In this document: positions 1 through 9,917 of the stretch, one piece after another | How positions within the stretch are numbered: position 1 is the stretch's first letter | Layout of the letters: each line of letters opens with the position of its first letter | NCBI GenBank assembly: GCA_019693395.1 | Contig: JAAMXP010005361.1 | Span: 1 to 20,929, forward strand | Reading direction: 5' to 3' | Source of the DNA: Ettlia oleoabundans | Taxonomy: Eukaryota > Chlorophyta > Chlorophyceae > Chlamydomonadales | Length of the DNA stretch: 20,929 nucleotides | Program-made: the position numbers and the translations under genes | Notes under the pieces: generated by a model | The model's input: the letters and a program-made list of their open reading frames with translations, nothing else | Told to the model about the DNA's origin: nothing | The model's database searches: none

Positions 1-61
1 GGGTACCCCCGGTTATGTGTACATGAAATCCCACCCACCCATCCCCGGCGCCGGTTTGCAG

Positions 62-1048
62 GCGTGGTTTTTGAGGGTTTTGACCGCGCTGGTCAGCTGC
101 GAGCCATCTGCGGTGGCGGGCGCTACGACCGGCTGCTCGGCACCTTTGGTGGTGAGGACCAGCCGTGCGCGGGGTTTGGGTTTGGCGATGCCGTCATCGT
201 AGAGCTGCTCAAGGACAAGCAGCTGCTGCCACAGGTGATTATAGGGATGGCAGGGTGAGATAAGAAGGACATCAGGGAGGGGTGGAGGGGGAGGTATGAA
301 AGCAGCCGCTACCTGGTATGGCAGGGAGGGATGGGAGGAGGGAGGTTTGGCAAGGGAACGAGGGTTGGGGGCAGGTTCAGTGGTCCAAGACAAGCACTTG
401 ATGCCGCAGGTGTGCACCCTCATTCTTCTCTTTCCTCCTGCTTAAATCAACCTTGCTAAGTGTATCAATCAATTCCTGCCATGCCTCTTGTCTATGCCTG
501 TGCCAGCTGCGTCACGAGGTGGACGACCTGGTGATGGCGCAAGACGAGGCCCTGAGGCCCGCAGCCACCGCACTGGCGGCGCGGCTGCGGGGCGCAGGCA
601 GGCGGGTGGATCTAGTGCTGGAGCCCAAGCGCATGAAGTGGGCCTTTAAACAGGCTGAGCGTTGCAATGCTGGTGGGTGGGATGGGTAGCAGTGGGTTGA
701 TTAGCAGATGGGTGGCACGCATGGAAGGGTGGTGCGTGGGTGCCACGATTGACGAATGCAACGCACGACAGCCGCAAATGGGGGTCAGCAGGGCAAAGCA
801 AATGGCATGCTGCCGTAACAACACCATCTTTAGCTTCGATTAACTTTCCACCTTGTCTGCCACATACCTGCAACCTTGTTCTTTGCCACCTGCGCCCGCG
901 CCCGCCCCCCACCCCCCCACCCTCCCACCCCCGCCAAGCAGGCCGGCTTGTGCTCGTGGCGCCTGACGAGTGGTCGCGTGGTGCTGTGCGAGTCAAGGAC
1001 CTGGCCAGCCGAGAGGAGACGGATGTGCCAGTGGACCAGCTGGTTTGA
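62..1048 (+). CDS. Histidyl-tRNA synthetase, C-terminal part (three last exons, 5' partial)
   Basis: Class II histidyl-tRNA synthetase, which charges tRNA-His with histidine. I see exons 62-234, 507-672 and 942-1048, all flanked by GT...AG, with a TGA stop at 1046-1048. The first exon enters in mid-codon: its GC completes a Gly codon, as expected for the family's [11 protein letters not shown] stretch. It carries the HisRS-specific [13 protein letters not shown] block and the motif 3 region [13 protein letters not shown]. Exons 2 and 3 encode the anticodon-binding domain ([18 protein letters not shown], then [20 protein letters not shown]). The wording is closest to plant organellar-type HisRS; that placement is from memory of the family. 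The N-terminal catalytic half lies left of the window. No frame damage is visible. Confidence 0.93.
324..342 (+). other. G-quadruplex-type motif in HisRS intron
   Basis: Four GGG runs (324-326, 328-330, 333-335, 340-342) with loops of 1, 2 and 4 nt lie in the 272-nt intron between the first two visible HisRS exons. The motif pattern is seen directly; folding in vivo is inference. Confidence 0.5.
905..932 (-). other. C-rich tract before HisRS last exon
   Basis: Runs of C at 905-910, 912-918, 924-926 and 928-932 lie just upstream of the acceptor at 940-941. On this strand the tract serves as an unusually C-only pyrimidine tract for the 269-nt intron. On the opposite strand it has the pattern of a G-quadruplex. 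Confidence 0.5.
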
Positions 1049-1236
1049 CCTCGGCTGCAGGGCTTGGCTGACGGTCCAGTGGACAGCTATTGTTGCTGCT
1101 GAACAGTCGCTGCTGACGAAACAGAGTGGGACATGTTTCCCGAACGGTTATCGAAGTGTACCACAGCAGAGCCTGCAAAGTACTGTTGGTCATGTTCACA
1201 GCATCTTCCTTTGGTGCCATTGCATTGAGATTCTTT

Positions 1237-1241
1237 TGTAA
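1237..1241 (+). terminator. TGTAA poly(A) signal of HisRS
   Basis: TGTAA, the usual poly(A) signal of green algae, lies 189 nt after the HisRS stop and about 100 nt before the next start codon. The position fits a 3' UTR end. The cleavage site itself is not visible. Confidence 0.7.
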
Positions 1242-1338
1242 TGGCTGCCACGTGGCATCCTGAGTTGGCACCTTCTAGCGGCTACACAGATACAGACGCA
1301 AACCCTCTACCGCATCATTGTTAATTCATTTTTCCAAC

Positions 1339-1833
1339 ATGTCTGATCAGCAAGACGGAAAGTCAGCAGAGCCCGCTCTCAACCCTGCGGCAGGCGCAGA
1401 GGGTGGCAGGAGGATGGGGGAGAGCCAGCACGCTGTTGAATCTCTGCAAAACGACCCCATAACGGTATGGCTGGCCTGGGAAAGAAATTCAGTGGTCCAA
1501 GGCGTAATGAAGGGCGCTTGCGGGTGCTTGGCAGCTGCGGCACTGGTGGCCTTTTATGATCCACAGGGTGCCAAGATCTGAACAGTGTGGTAACCTTGGA
1601 CTGGAGTCAGATACCAACACTGGGCTAATGTCCCGATGTGCTGCTCCTAGTTGCATCTGCTGATGGTGCACGGCCCTCCTGCCCGTTGCGATGCACCCTC
1701 GCCGCCCTGCCGCACCCCACCTGTTGCGCAGCACGTGAAGGAGATGGCGCAGACAGCGTTGGACGTAGTCAAGGAGGGGATCACTGTTCCTACACCCGCT
1801 AACATTAGGGAGACGGTTTATGGGAAGCAATAG
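1339..1833 (+). CDS. Small unknown protein, probable two-exon gene
   Basis: I do not recognise this protein. The ATG at 1339 (MSDQQDGKSAEP) follows an AT-rich leader about 100 nt after the HisRS poly(A) signal. The preferred model joins 1339-1464 and 1732-1833 across a GTATGG...GCGCAG intron of 267 nt, both sides phase 0. That gives about 75 aa ending in TAG. The N-terminus is polar and probably disordered; the second half (HVKEMAQTALDVVKEG) should form an amphipathic helix, somewhat like LEA-type helices. Without splicing the first frame runs to a TGA at 1579-1581 (80 aa) and ends in a short hydrophobic stretch, so intron retention would change the C-terminus. Either model may be right. I saw no TGTAA close downstream. 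Confidence 0.45.
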
Positions 1834-2052
1834 AGCTGCAGACGCTACCGAGGCAAACCCTTCGTTCTACCTGCTATGTGCTGAAGGCAGCCAGTAAATG
1901 GCGTCACTGTGCCGGCATGTTGCAGGATGTCAGTCCTTTGTGCTGCATGCCTCGTTGTTTTGCTGGGACCTGCTTCCCCTGCTAATTGCCAAATTGCGAA
2001 TGTGTGGTGTGTTCTTCGGCTGGTAATGTTACCCCCACATTAGATATGAAGA
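1834..2052. other. Intergenic stretch, no gene seen
   Basis: Probably the 3' flank of the small gene. No convincing exon and no exact TGTAA on the plus strand. Confidence 0.4.
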
Positions 2053-2396
2053 TGCTTGAAACAGTACGGTGTGTAGTTTTGAAAGTTGAAACCATTGATG
2101 GTAATCCAGGTAGCACGATGCGCCCTGACTGAGTCACCTGCATGTTGTGGTTGCCTTCAGCATGACGAGCAGTTCACAAGCAGAGTACATCGGTGCTGCA
2201 AGCTTTGGTGCGTCTAATTATGCAGCAAGCAGCATGAAAGTCCACACACCCAACTGCGACGGCCACGATAGCTCGGTTTGCTTTGATAAGATAGCAGAGT
2301 CCATATTGTGCGAGAACAGTCGGTTCATGCAGCTGCGCAACTGTTGCACCAGAGAAGCAAGGTGCAGGAGGCAGTACATCAACACTGCCAGCACAC
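2053..2396 (+). repeat. Diverged dispersed repeat, copy 1
   Basis: Aligns by eye with 4323-4692 over its whole length. Shared landmarks, in the same order, are TGCTTGAA(A/G)CAGT(A/G)CGGTG at the start, a TTGCCTTC(A/C)GC(A/G)TGACG block, a GCAGCAAGCAGC(A/G)T block, and CAGTAC(A/G)TCAACAC near the end. The copies differ at many bases and have several indels, so the duplication is old or fast evolving. I found no terminal inverted repeats or target-site duplications. An 89-codon frame at 2147-2416 overlaps it but is not kept in copy 2, so I do not call a gene. Confidence 0.7.
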
Positions 2397-2416
2397 TATT
2401 GCACGGTGCACAATAA

Positions 2417-3242
2417 GCCGTCGTCTGCTAGCTTTCTGGCCTGTGCCAGAGGTCTGGCTTGGTTAGTGGTGGGATGTGTAGGTGCACGCTGAAGCAGCTC
2501 GATGAAGGCCTGCAGAATACGCAAGGCCCTAGCAGGTGGATTGCTGGCAACTCATGAAGGCTGCTGAGGGCAGTATGGAACGACTGCAACAACCCAAGGG
2601 CTTCGCCGTTGTGGCGGCATGTGTTTGGCTAGGCCTATGTGCAGGCAATCTGGCTCAGCAGCATCTGGCGTTTTCCCAATGGCTAAACTGTGCTGCAGTG
2701 AACCCAATTTCCTGCAGCGCCATTTGATGCATACACAAAAGCAAAGGTGGGAGCAAACATGTGATGGCGGGAAGCGACGGCGGCAGGCTTGTGCTGGCCT
2801 GCAGCCGGTCCACCACGCCATAGCGCCACGCCTGTGGCCCACCCCCGGCAGGCTAGGGATCGTAACGGCGACGTAACTCAACCTAAACTGCCCTCGGTCT
2901 TTCCTTCAAACTCGTCCTGGCCGCGCCTCGCCATTGACTGAGCAGTAACCGGCCACCTGTGCTGTGAGTTTGAGGTTGTGGCCTTGTGGTCAGCATCGAG
3001 GCATCGTGGGCAGTCTTAGCCCGCTGGCCTCCCTGCTCTGCGGCCGAGCCTGTCACCCTGCCTGCCTATCAAGCAGTGCTGGTCAGGACGGTCGACGTGC
3101 AACGCACCTCTAAGGTTGGATTTGGGGACCAGCAGCAGAACTGCGAGCTCTGTTCTGTAAGCCCAGCAGGGGCAGAGTGCGGCCCTTCACAGCTGCACTC
3201 AGCCCCAAGGCTGCGCCTGTGTCTGCCGTAATCGTTTGCATC
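2417..3242. other. Intergenic stretch, no firm gene
   Basis: Several short frames, none with codon use or splice sites I trust. A short coding-like patch (KQLDEGLQNTQG, about 2490-2534) could be a worn exon. The end of the stretch would hold the 5' region of the decayed coiled-coil gene. Confidence 0.35.
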
Positions 3243-4246
3243 ATGGCAGCATGCAATGCAGAGATGGATGCGTGGTTGCAAGAAGCTGAGATTGCCGAGG
3301 TGAGTAGGGGTTGCGGCGCCGACACCACTGCATGGTTTGGGGGTGGGTACCACAGTTGTGCGGATGTCAACATGACCGTTACGCTTGGATCGATTGAAAG
3401 GCTGTGTTGCTGTTCCAACGCATCTAATCTACCAATTGAATGCAACGCAACAACTTGACCTTCTGTTCTTCTATGTGCAGCCAGCGTCGGCGGAGGAGCT
3501 GGCGACCGCCAGCAACACAGCCAGGGCCAGCCCAGGTGGCGGGCCAGCGGCGCAAACTAGAGTAGAACTACTGACACGGATGAGGCTGCTCCAATGCCAG
3601 GTGGAAGCAGCAAAGGCAGAGGAAAGGCAGGCCAAGCGAGAGGAGCAGCAGCTCAGGCTATGTGCGCAACACTTGAGGCTCGGATTGCTGCAGCCGAGGC
3701 TATGAGTGAGAAGTGGGCACAGGCTGCTAACGATGCAAGAGAACAGCTTGCGATGCTGGCTGTCACAAAGGATGAAGAGATCAAGAGGGTGCGAGAGCGT
3801 TGCAGTAATTGTAACGTAGGCTGCTGTTCTTACCTGATTCAAACGTCTGCTTGAGGCTGCCGTGGAGTTCTGCCTGTGCTACAGTATGTGCTGAACTCGT
3901 TCGTGACTTTGCCATGCAGCTAGAGGCAGAGATAGCAGCAGAGAGGGCAAAGGCAGCCTCACGGCAGCAAAAGCTGGAGGCAAAACAGGCTCAGCTGGCA
4001 GACATGCAGCCGAGCGGAGCCAGGGGTCATCAAAGCGGTCGTGTGGCGGCGGCAGAGCAGGCCGCAGCAGCGGCAGTGCTGCAGGAGTAGGCAGTTGCAG
4101 CAGAGCCTATGGCCCCTACAACAAAAAACAGTGCGGCAGCAGAACAGGAGGGCAGCAGTTGAGCAGCAGGCAATGGCAGCAGCAGGGGGTGGGGACCCTG
4201 CAGGCTGAGCAGGCGCACATAGCGGCAGCTGCTGCAATCTGAAGCA
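3243..4246 (+). pseudogene. Decayed coiled-coil gene fragment, paralogue of the 15.7-19.0 kb gene
   Basis: Exon-like pieces are 3243-3299 (MAACNAEMDAWLQEAEIAE, then GTGAGT), 3481 to about 3792 (Glu/Lys/Ala-rich coiled coil ending VTKDEEIKR before GTGCGA) and 3918 to about 4110. The last begins QLEAEIAAERAKAA after a GACTTTGCC(A/G)TGCAG acceptor region that is nearly identical at 17628-17643. Three lesions show decay. The coiled-coil frame jumps by one phase at about 3640-3680 with no plausible intron. A TAG at 4088-4090 stands where the paralogue has CAG (17797-17799). The following block (AEP-MAP) soon meets a TGA and lacks much of the paralogue's 17833-18110 segment. Similarity resumes at 4165-4240 (matching about 18118-18180) in a frame with stops. 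An assembly error could mimic one lesion but hardly all. Confidence 0.7.
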
Positions 4247-4277
4247 TTGCTTCCTGCTGATTATAGTTGAGCAACCG

Positions 4278-4282
4278 TGTAA
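4278..4282 (+). terminator. TGTAA motif after the decayed gene
   Basis: A TGTAA motif about 30 nt past the last similarity to the paralogue; probably the old poly(A) signal. Confidence 0.4.
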
Positions 4283-4322
4283 TTTAGTTCTGCGTGTTGA
4301 ACTTAGGGCTGACTTTACATTG

Positions 4323-4692
4323 TGCTTGAAGCAGTGCGGTGGGCAGTAGTGACCAGGATCCATTGCCATTGACCCAGTAGCACAGTCACTCCTGACCCTT
4401 CCCCCACAATGCTGTGATTGCCTTCCGCGTGACGGGCGCTGCTGACGTGAGTATTACTGTGCTGCATGCTCCTGTGCGTATTGCAAGTATTGCAGCAAGC
4501 AGCGTAAAAGCCACCACATCCAGCGGCGATGGTAAGATTGCTTCAAGGGCATGGCAGGGTGGCATGTTCAGGGTAAGCAGTGCATTCTAGGTTGATGCTG
4601 CCGCGGGAGGCTTTTACCAGGGCAGCTGGGGTACAGGAAGCAGTACGTCAACACCGCTAGCACACCGAGTACGTCAACACCGCTAGCACACC
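4323..4692 (+). repeat. Diverged dispersed repeat, copy 2
   Basis: Counterpart of 2053-2396 with the landmarks in the same order. It begins about 40 nt after a TGTAA motif and ends in a 26-bp tandem duplication that copy 1 lacks. Confidence 0.7.
4641..4692 (+). repeat. 26-bp tandem duplication
   Basis: Two nearly perfect 26-bp units (AGTACGTCAACACCGCTAGC plus CACACC) lie head to tail at the end of repeat copy 2. The near identity indicates a recent event. Confidence 0.85.
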
Positions 4693-5228
4693 GATCACTG
4701 TGCAAGTGAGGTAGTGAAAGAACCATGAGTAGACTGAAATGACTCCAAAATTGAGCAAGGCATGTTTGAAACAGGAGTTTGAAGGAACTCCTTTCGAAAT
4801 CAGTCGTATCACAGTGAAAAAAATATATGTAGCATTTGCAGGGGATACCGCTACATTGGAGCTGTCAATCACAGCACTACTGGGAACTGCATAGGAACTG
4901 GAAGGCGAAGCAGCATTGAAGTACTAAGAATCCAGGGGAAATAACAGTGTGCCGCATTTAAGTATCGTGGGTCAAAGGGGAATCATGGCATGAGCAGCAT
5001 GAAGCGTCAAGGGAACCAGAGGGAAAGGTAAACAAAGCAAGGGCAAAACTATGAGGATTGACTGTTCACATTGACAGTGGATGGGTGAGTGGGGGTTGGG
5101 AGGTGGCATCTCAGGCTATGGGGGGCGACATCTCAGGCTATGGGGCCTACACAGAAGATCCCTTCAGGTAACAAGCTGCTCATGAACTATAGTAAAGAGG
5201 TGCCATACTAAGGGCAGCGAGGATGGGA
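4693..5228. other. Intergenic stretch, 3' flank of the minus-strand coiled-coil gene
   Basis: No coding exon seen on either strand. It is purine-rich on the plus strand. No exact TGTAA on the minus strand; a TGTAG variant (minus strand, about 4850) could serve the minus-strand gene. Confidence 0.35.
5105..5145 (+). repeat. Short tandem repeat, 22-bp period
   Basis: CATCTCAGGCTATGGGG occurs at 5107 and again at 5129, in intergenic DNA. Confidence 0.75.
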
Positions 5229-8200
5229 TCATCGGGGTCTTTTGCCTGAAGTGCGGCGGGTTGGTGAGGGTTTCAGGAATGCAGCGACCAGGGACAGGGT
5301 CTGCTTGGAGGGGTTGCACAGAGCCTGGCTGGTCAGAGACCCCTGGGAAACGCTCACATCACTGGAGGCTGTGCTTGCGCTGTCCAAGCTGGGCTCGCTG
5401 CTAAGGTGGGCGCTGCTGCTCATGCTGCCCGCTTCTGCCAGGCTGCTGTTGCTGGCTAGTCCAGATCCCAGGTTCAGGCTGTTGACACTGCGGGGGCTCA
5501 CCACAGGAGCAGCCTCAGCGCTGCTACTGCCTGTCTGCCACTGCTCGCTGAAGACTGAGGGAAGCCCAGCAGCTTCCTCTGCGGCCTTCAAAGATGCTAT
5601 CTTCTCCTCAAAGCTGCTTGCAAAGGCTGACAGTAAGGAAGCCACCGTCTGCGGACATGGCACAAGCACGCACCTCGGTGTTTTGATGTCCCCCAGCAGC
5701 AAGCAGCAAATGGTCCAGCAGTGGAGCAATAGCAGTGTTCATGTTCAATACATACTTGCGAGTAACGTGGCCAACAACACACCTTTTGTTGAGGATTCTG
5801 CGAGTGCAAGGCTGCTCCTTCGCTGCTGCCCGCAGTTTGATTGGCTGAGGGGCCATAGCTGCTAACGGCAGCGCCGTGGTCAGCACCAGCACGCCTGCTG
5901 TGCCCACTGCTGGATGCTGCTGGATTGCCAGCGCTGCTTCGGAGGCCACCCTCGCCGCTTTGCCCGCCTGCCACCTGGCTGCTCTGCAGCTGTGCTAACA
6001 AGACTGCAATCTTCGTGCGCTGCTTGGTGACTGCAGCCTTCAGGGTTGCAATCTCGCTATCCTTCTCAGCGATCACCTCTTTGGCATCGCCAATGGTCTC
6101 TTCTGCCTGTATTTGTGATCTGATAGTGAGTATGACACAAGGACTGAGCCAACCACTGCATTTGGCTAGGCCACCATACCAAACCTCTATCTCACTTGCT
6201 AAAACAACAAACCAACCAAATTCTGCCGCACAGCATAGGCGAGGCACTGCCGATGCCACTTGCCTCAGCCAGCTGCAGCTCCAGCAGGTGCACCTTCTGC
6301 CCGTACTGGTCATGGGCAGCGCTGCACAATAGCAACACAATAGGAAAACATGCTGGCCCATGACAAGCGCCAGCAGCAAACACACAGGGACCAGCTGCGG
6401 GAGTCATGTCGAACAGGCTTTTCTGCTGACAGACAGTCAGGTGGGTCAGAAAAATGGCTGTTTGCTCTGCTGGAGAAGACAACTTAAACTGTGCAAAAAA
6501 GGGTGGCACTCGAGGGCCCGAAAATGGGGAGCATGTGAGTACCTCACCTCAAGGCCTGCTGCGCAGTGGACAGCTCCTTACACAGGTTCTCCTTGACCTT
6601 CTCATGCTGCGCGCACTGCGTGGAAGCGAAATGCTTCGCGTCTGTTGCTGACCGGTCCGGCTCGCCGATGACGTCAGCGAGCTGGTGGATGTGGCTGGCC
6701 AGGTCTTGATTGTCCTGCTCCAGGCTGCTTAGCTTTTCGGTTGCCTGGATACAAGCCACAGGAAGTGCGTTATGTCAATGCCGGGATGATGGACCCATGC
6801 AGCAAGCCAAAGCCCAAAATGTTGCATCCCAAAAGCAAGCATTCCCCATCGTAACATGTGCTGAATGCCTGGCAGAGCAGCACCATGCCCATCAATGCTC
6901 TCACACTCTCAAGCTGCTCTGCCAGCTTGTGTTCGTGAGCACGTGCGGCTGCCAAATCCGCCTCTATGCGATCGAGCTTGTGCTGCAGGCAGGAGGAAAA
7001 GCAGGGAGGGGAAATTTCTCTGCACAACCAAGCAGCACACAACTTGGAGGTGGGGTGGTGGTCAAAGCAGGTGTGCCATGTGCTGGTGTTATGCAAAAGA
7101 GCAACAAAACATGGTAGCAGACCTGCATGTCGCGGAGCTGCTGGTGCTGTGCGTGGCTTTGACGCTCCAACTGTTCCTGCTTGCCGCGCAGCAAAGCCAC
7201 GGTCTGCTTTTCCGTGGCTGCTTTATTCTGCAAAGAGTGCGAATGGACGGCAGGGATTGACAATTCTAACAGCACTCAGCATTCCAATTGAATCTAGTCA
7301 ATCTGCAACCTCACACTGTATATTTATTTCACTCTAGTTAGAACCACCAGCACCCCAAACCCAGCAGCCAACAACCAGCAAGAAGGACAGCCTGTGCAAG
7401 CACCAGCACCCAGAAAGAAGCACCCAGCGAGAGACAATGACAGCACATGCGATTAGTGCCCAGCACCCAGCACCCACCCGCAGAAAGAGGGAGCAAGTGC
7501 GAGCACCAGCAACCAACAAGCAGCACCCCAGCAAAAAACAATGAGGGAGGATGGCAGCACCAGCACTCGGGAGAAAAGCACCCAGCAACAAAACAATAAG
7601 GGCACTTGGCAGGTGCGATATCCCGCACCCAGCCAAGAACACTAACCCCCACAACCCAGCACCCAGCCAACACCAAGGAGGGCAGATGAGAGACCAGCAC
7701 CCAGAAACATAACAATGAGGGCACACAGCACGTGCAATGACCAGCACCCAGCCAAAGGCAAGCACCAGCACCCAAAAGCAGCACTTAGACAAAAAAATGG
7801 AAGCACGTGCAATCACCAGCACCCAACATCGAGCACCCACCTAAAACAAGGAGATGCTGGTGCGTTCAATAACCGAAGAAAGGGGGGAGTATCGGCCCCA
7901 AAATCCAGCCAAAGGTGAAGAGGACAGCCAACAGCACCCGTACCTGTGCCTTGGCAGTCTCAGTTTGGGCGACGCGCAGCTCCTCCGCAGCCTGCGCCTC
8001 ACGTGCACGTGCCTCGGCAGCTTGCTGTGCCTCCTGCGCCGCCTGCTGCTTGGCCAACTGCACCTCGCTCAATGCTGCAGCTGTCTTAGCCCGTTCCGCC
8101 TCCAGCTGTTCACCATCACGCTGGGATGTGGCAATCCAGCGCTCGATTTCCGCCTTGTTTTCTGACAGGCTAGAACTCAGCTTCTGCTTTTCTAGCTCAC

Positions 8201-8877
8201 TTCGCTCCGAAGCTGCAACGGCTGCCTGTGATTGCAGCCTGAAGTTTAAACCTCAGCTTCCAAGCGCTGCAAAGCTTGCTGCGCTGCATCGCGCTGCTGT
8301 ATAGCTTGCATCCTGTTGGCCGGCTCAGCAAACACGGTGCTGCCGGTCACGCTGAGGCCAACACTGCCGCTGCTGCGGTTGCGGCTATTGCCCGCAGGTG
8401 CAGACTCCAGCATAACTTTTGGTGCATTTGTGTCACGATGTGGTTGGAAAGATGGTGCTGTGGCTGTCTGCGGCACTGTAGCATCCGTGCCAGGCCTGGT
8501 TGCGCCAGTGCTTGCTGCTGCTGACTGTTGGGTGGACAGGCGGGCTTCCTCCTCCGCCCTGCATGGGCTCAGCTATATGTAAGTTGCTCTGATAGACCGG
8601 AATGCAGTGGCGCAAACACTACTGATCAATGGAGCGATGGCAGCAAGCGTTTAGGGGGGGCAGATGGCGACAGCCGCAGCGACGGCGCCGTCAGTGACGG
8701 AGGGCTTGTTGCACTGGTTACTCGGCCACTACTTGCGCGATTCCCTTCGCACCTGGCCTTGGCCGCCTCTATCGCCGCAAGACCCTCAGCTACCTTCTCT
8801 TGCCAGATTGCTGTGTCCTTTCGGGCCCTTTCCGCCTGCCAGTGTTCAAGGGCGGCCAGGTGCTCAGCCGCTCTCAT
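5229..8877 (-). CDS. Nine-exon coiled-coil protein of unknown function (about 631 aa)
   Basis: Unknown function. Exons in coding order: 8877-8753, 8558-8252, 8225-7944, 7227-7123, 6982-6905, 6744-6548, 6321-6264, 6106-5783, 5648-5229. They sum to 632 codons, phase is kept at every junction, and the stop is TGA. Residues 1-42, about 120-240 and about 240-450 are Ala/Glu/Gln/Lys heptad-rich coiled coil (e.g. AEEEARLSTQQ, KQTVALLRGKQEQLERQ, VIAEKDSEIATLKAAV). Residues about 60-110 and 450-490, and the tail after 530, are Ser/Gly/Pro-rich and disordered. There is no signal peptide or membrane segment. The start is the first in-frame ATG, but the frame stays open up to 8931, so an upstream exon is possible. 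Oddities are the candidate 26-nt intron 8226-8251, the GC-AG intron 6107-6263, and the 716-nt minisatellite intron. A structural or scaffold role is only a guess. Confidence 0.7.
6107..6263 (-). other. GC-AG intron
   Basis: Read on the minus strand, the exon ends CTGGCTGAG and is followed by GCAAGT, the usual form of a GC donor. The acceptor is ATACAG before GCAGAAGAG. Only this GC donor keeps the coiled-coil frame (LELQLAE-AEETIGDAKE); the nearby GT choices break it. Confidence 0.6.
7344..7850 (-). repeat. Minisatellite (CAGCACCCAG-type) inside an intron
   Basis: About 500 bp of irregular repeats lie inside the 7228-7943 intron. The core on the plus strand is CCAGCACCCAGC. A looser higher-order unit recurs several times: CAGCACCCAG, then A-rich AACAATGAGGGCA, then CAGCACGTGC(A/G)AT, at about 7430, 7540, 7600, 7715 and 7800. 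The long minus-strand frames across it (rich in Cys-Trp-Val-Leu) are by-products of the repeat. Confidence 0.8.
8226..8251 (-). other. Candidate ultra-short (26-nt) intron
   Basis: On the minus strand the coiled-coil frame ends RLEAE, meets GTTTAA (a TAA stop), and resumes after ...CACAG as AAVAASERSELEKQ in another genomic frame. Removing exactly 26 nt (GT...AG) restores an unbroken coiled coil in phase 0. Alternatives are a frameshift mutation or sequencing indel, or a 95-nt intron with a GTTTGC donor ending at CTTCAG that would discard a clearly coding stretch. Confidence 0.45.
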
Positions 8878-8931
8878 GGCTACCGTGGTGCGAGAAATGG
8901 CCTGTCCAAGCGCGGCGCGAGATGGGGACGT

Positions 8932-9917
8932 ATACTATCTAGTGCCATGTGCCTGATGCCAGTACAGCAGTACAGCGGCAGCAGCAGCTTGTGTTATGGT
9001 TATGGCAGGAGCTGTGGCATCAACAGACCTGGATTATTTGCGGCGGATAACGGGTTTCTGGCTTGACAAGGCATTCTCCTTCGTGGGCTAACCAGCTCCC
9101 GACAGGTCTTTAAAGCATCGCGTTCGCCAGAGCTAGTTTACATAAGCGCACCGCACAACTCAGCATTTAGTGCATTGTGGAAGGCATGGCTGCTCGTTCT
9201 GTACAAAGTGCCGGCCCCACAGTCGCTGGCGGCCGGCAGCCGGAGGGCAGAGTCAGGCACCCCCACAACAGCAACAGATCTGGAGTAGTAACTTGCTGTG
9301 AGCACGGGTGCCAACATGTGCAATAAGAAAAACAGCAGTGTTGTTTGATGTCACATGCCAGCTGGATTGGACAAGTTGCGTCAACTTGCAATGCAGGGAT
9401 GTCGAAGGTGAATCGAATGATGCGCTGCCAGGGGCCCCTCTGCTTGGTGTTTGCCCTTTATAAGCACAGATGCATCGTGCGACTGCAACCCAGCTTTGGC
9501 GTAACAGCGACCAATTTCATTGCTTTCTTGTTATTTTACAAGAACGGGTTCTGCCAGCATTTTGCTGGCCGGTCCAGTGAACTTCTTTCTGTTGCTTGTC
9601 CCTTGTCCCTGCCGCATATGCGAGGGGTGTGAGGGGAGACAGGAGTGTTCGGTGTGCACGCCGCAAGTGGGTCGTTATGTGCAATGCTAGGAGCAGTTTC
9701 TGTCCTAATAAGACACATGCTACTGGTGGTGCGTTCCTAGTGGCGGCATATCTTGCTGGCACGACCTTTACCCTCCGTGCTGTAAGCTCGTACGTGTGCG
9801 TGCCGGCTTGGAACGATTGCTTTTGAGAAACCAGGCTGGCCAACATTGCATGCATCTCTTGTATGAGCCTGAAGTGTAGACCATACATACGCATAAAGGC
9901 AGCTGCCAGGCAGTCAG
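8932..9917. other. No firm gene
   Basis: Overlapping short frames on both strands, none with a convincing exon chain. A TGTAA occurs on the plus strand at 9781-9785 and on the minus strand at 9540-9536, so 3' ends may lie here, but I cannot tie them to a coding region. Confidence 0.35.

Noticed and set aside
2147..2416. 89-codon frame inside dispersed repeat copy 1
   Set aside because: The frame and its start are not kept in the homologous repeat at 4323-4692, and the composition is unremarkable.
5242..5865. 207-codon plus-strand frame
   Set aside because: Antisense to the last two exons of the minus-strand gene, whose splice phases and coiled-coil pattern are consistent.
7334..7840. 168- and 148-codon minus-strand frames rich in Cys-Trp-Val-Leu
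   Set aside because: Produced by reading the CAGCACCCAG minisatellite; it lies inside an intron.
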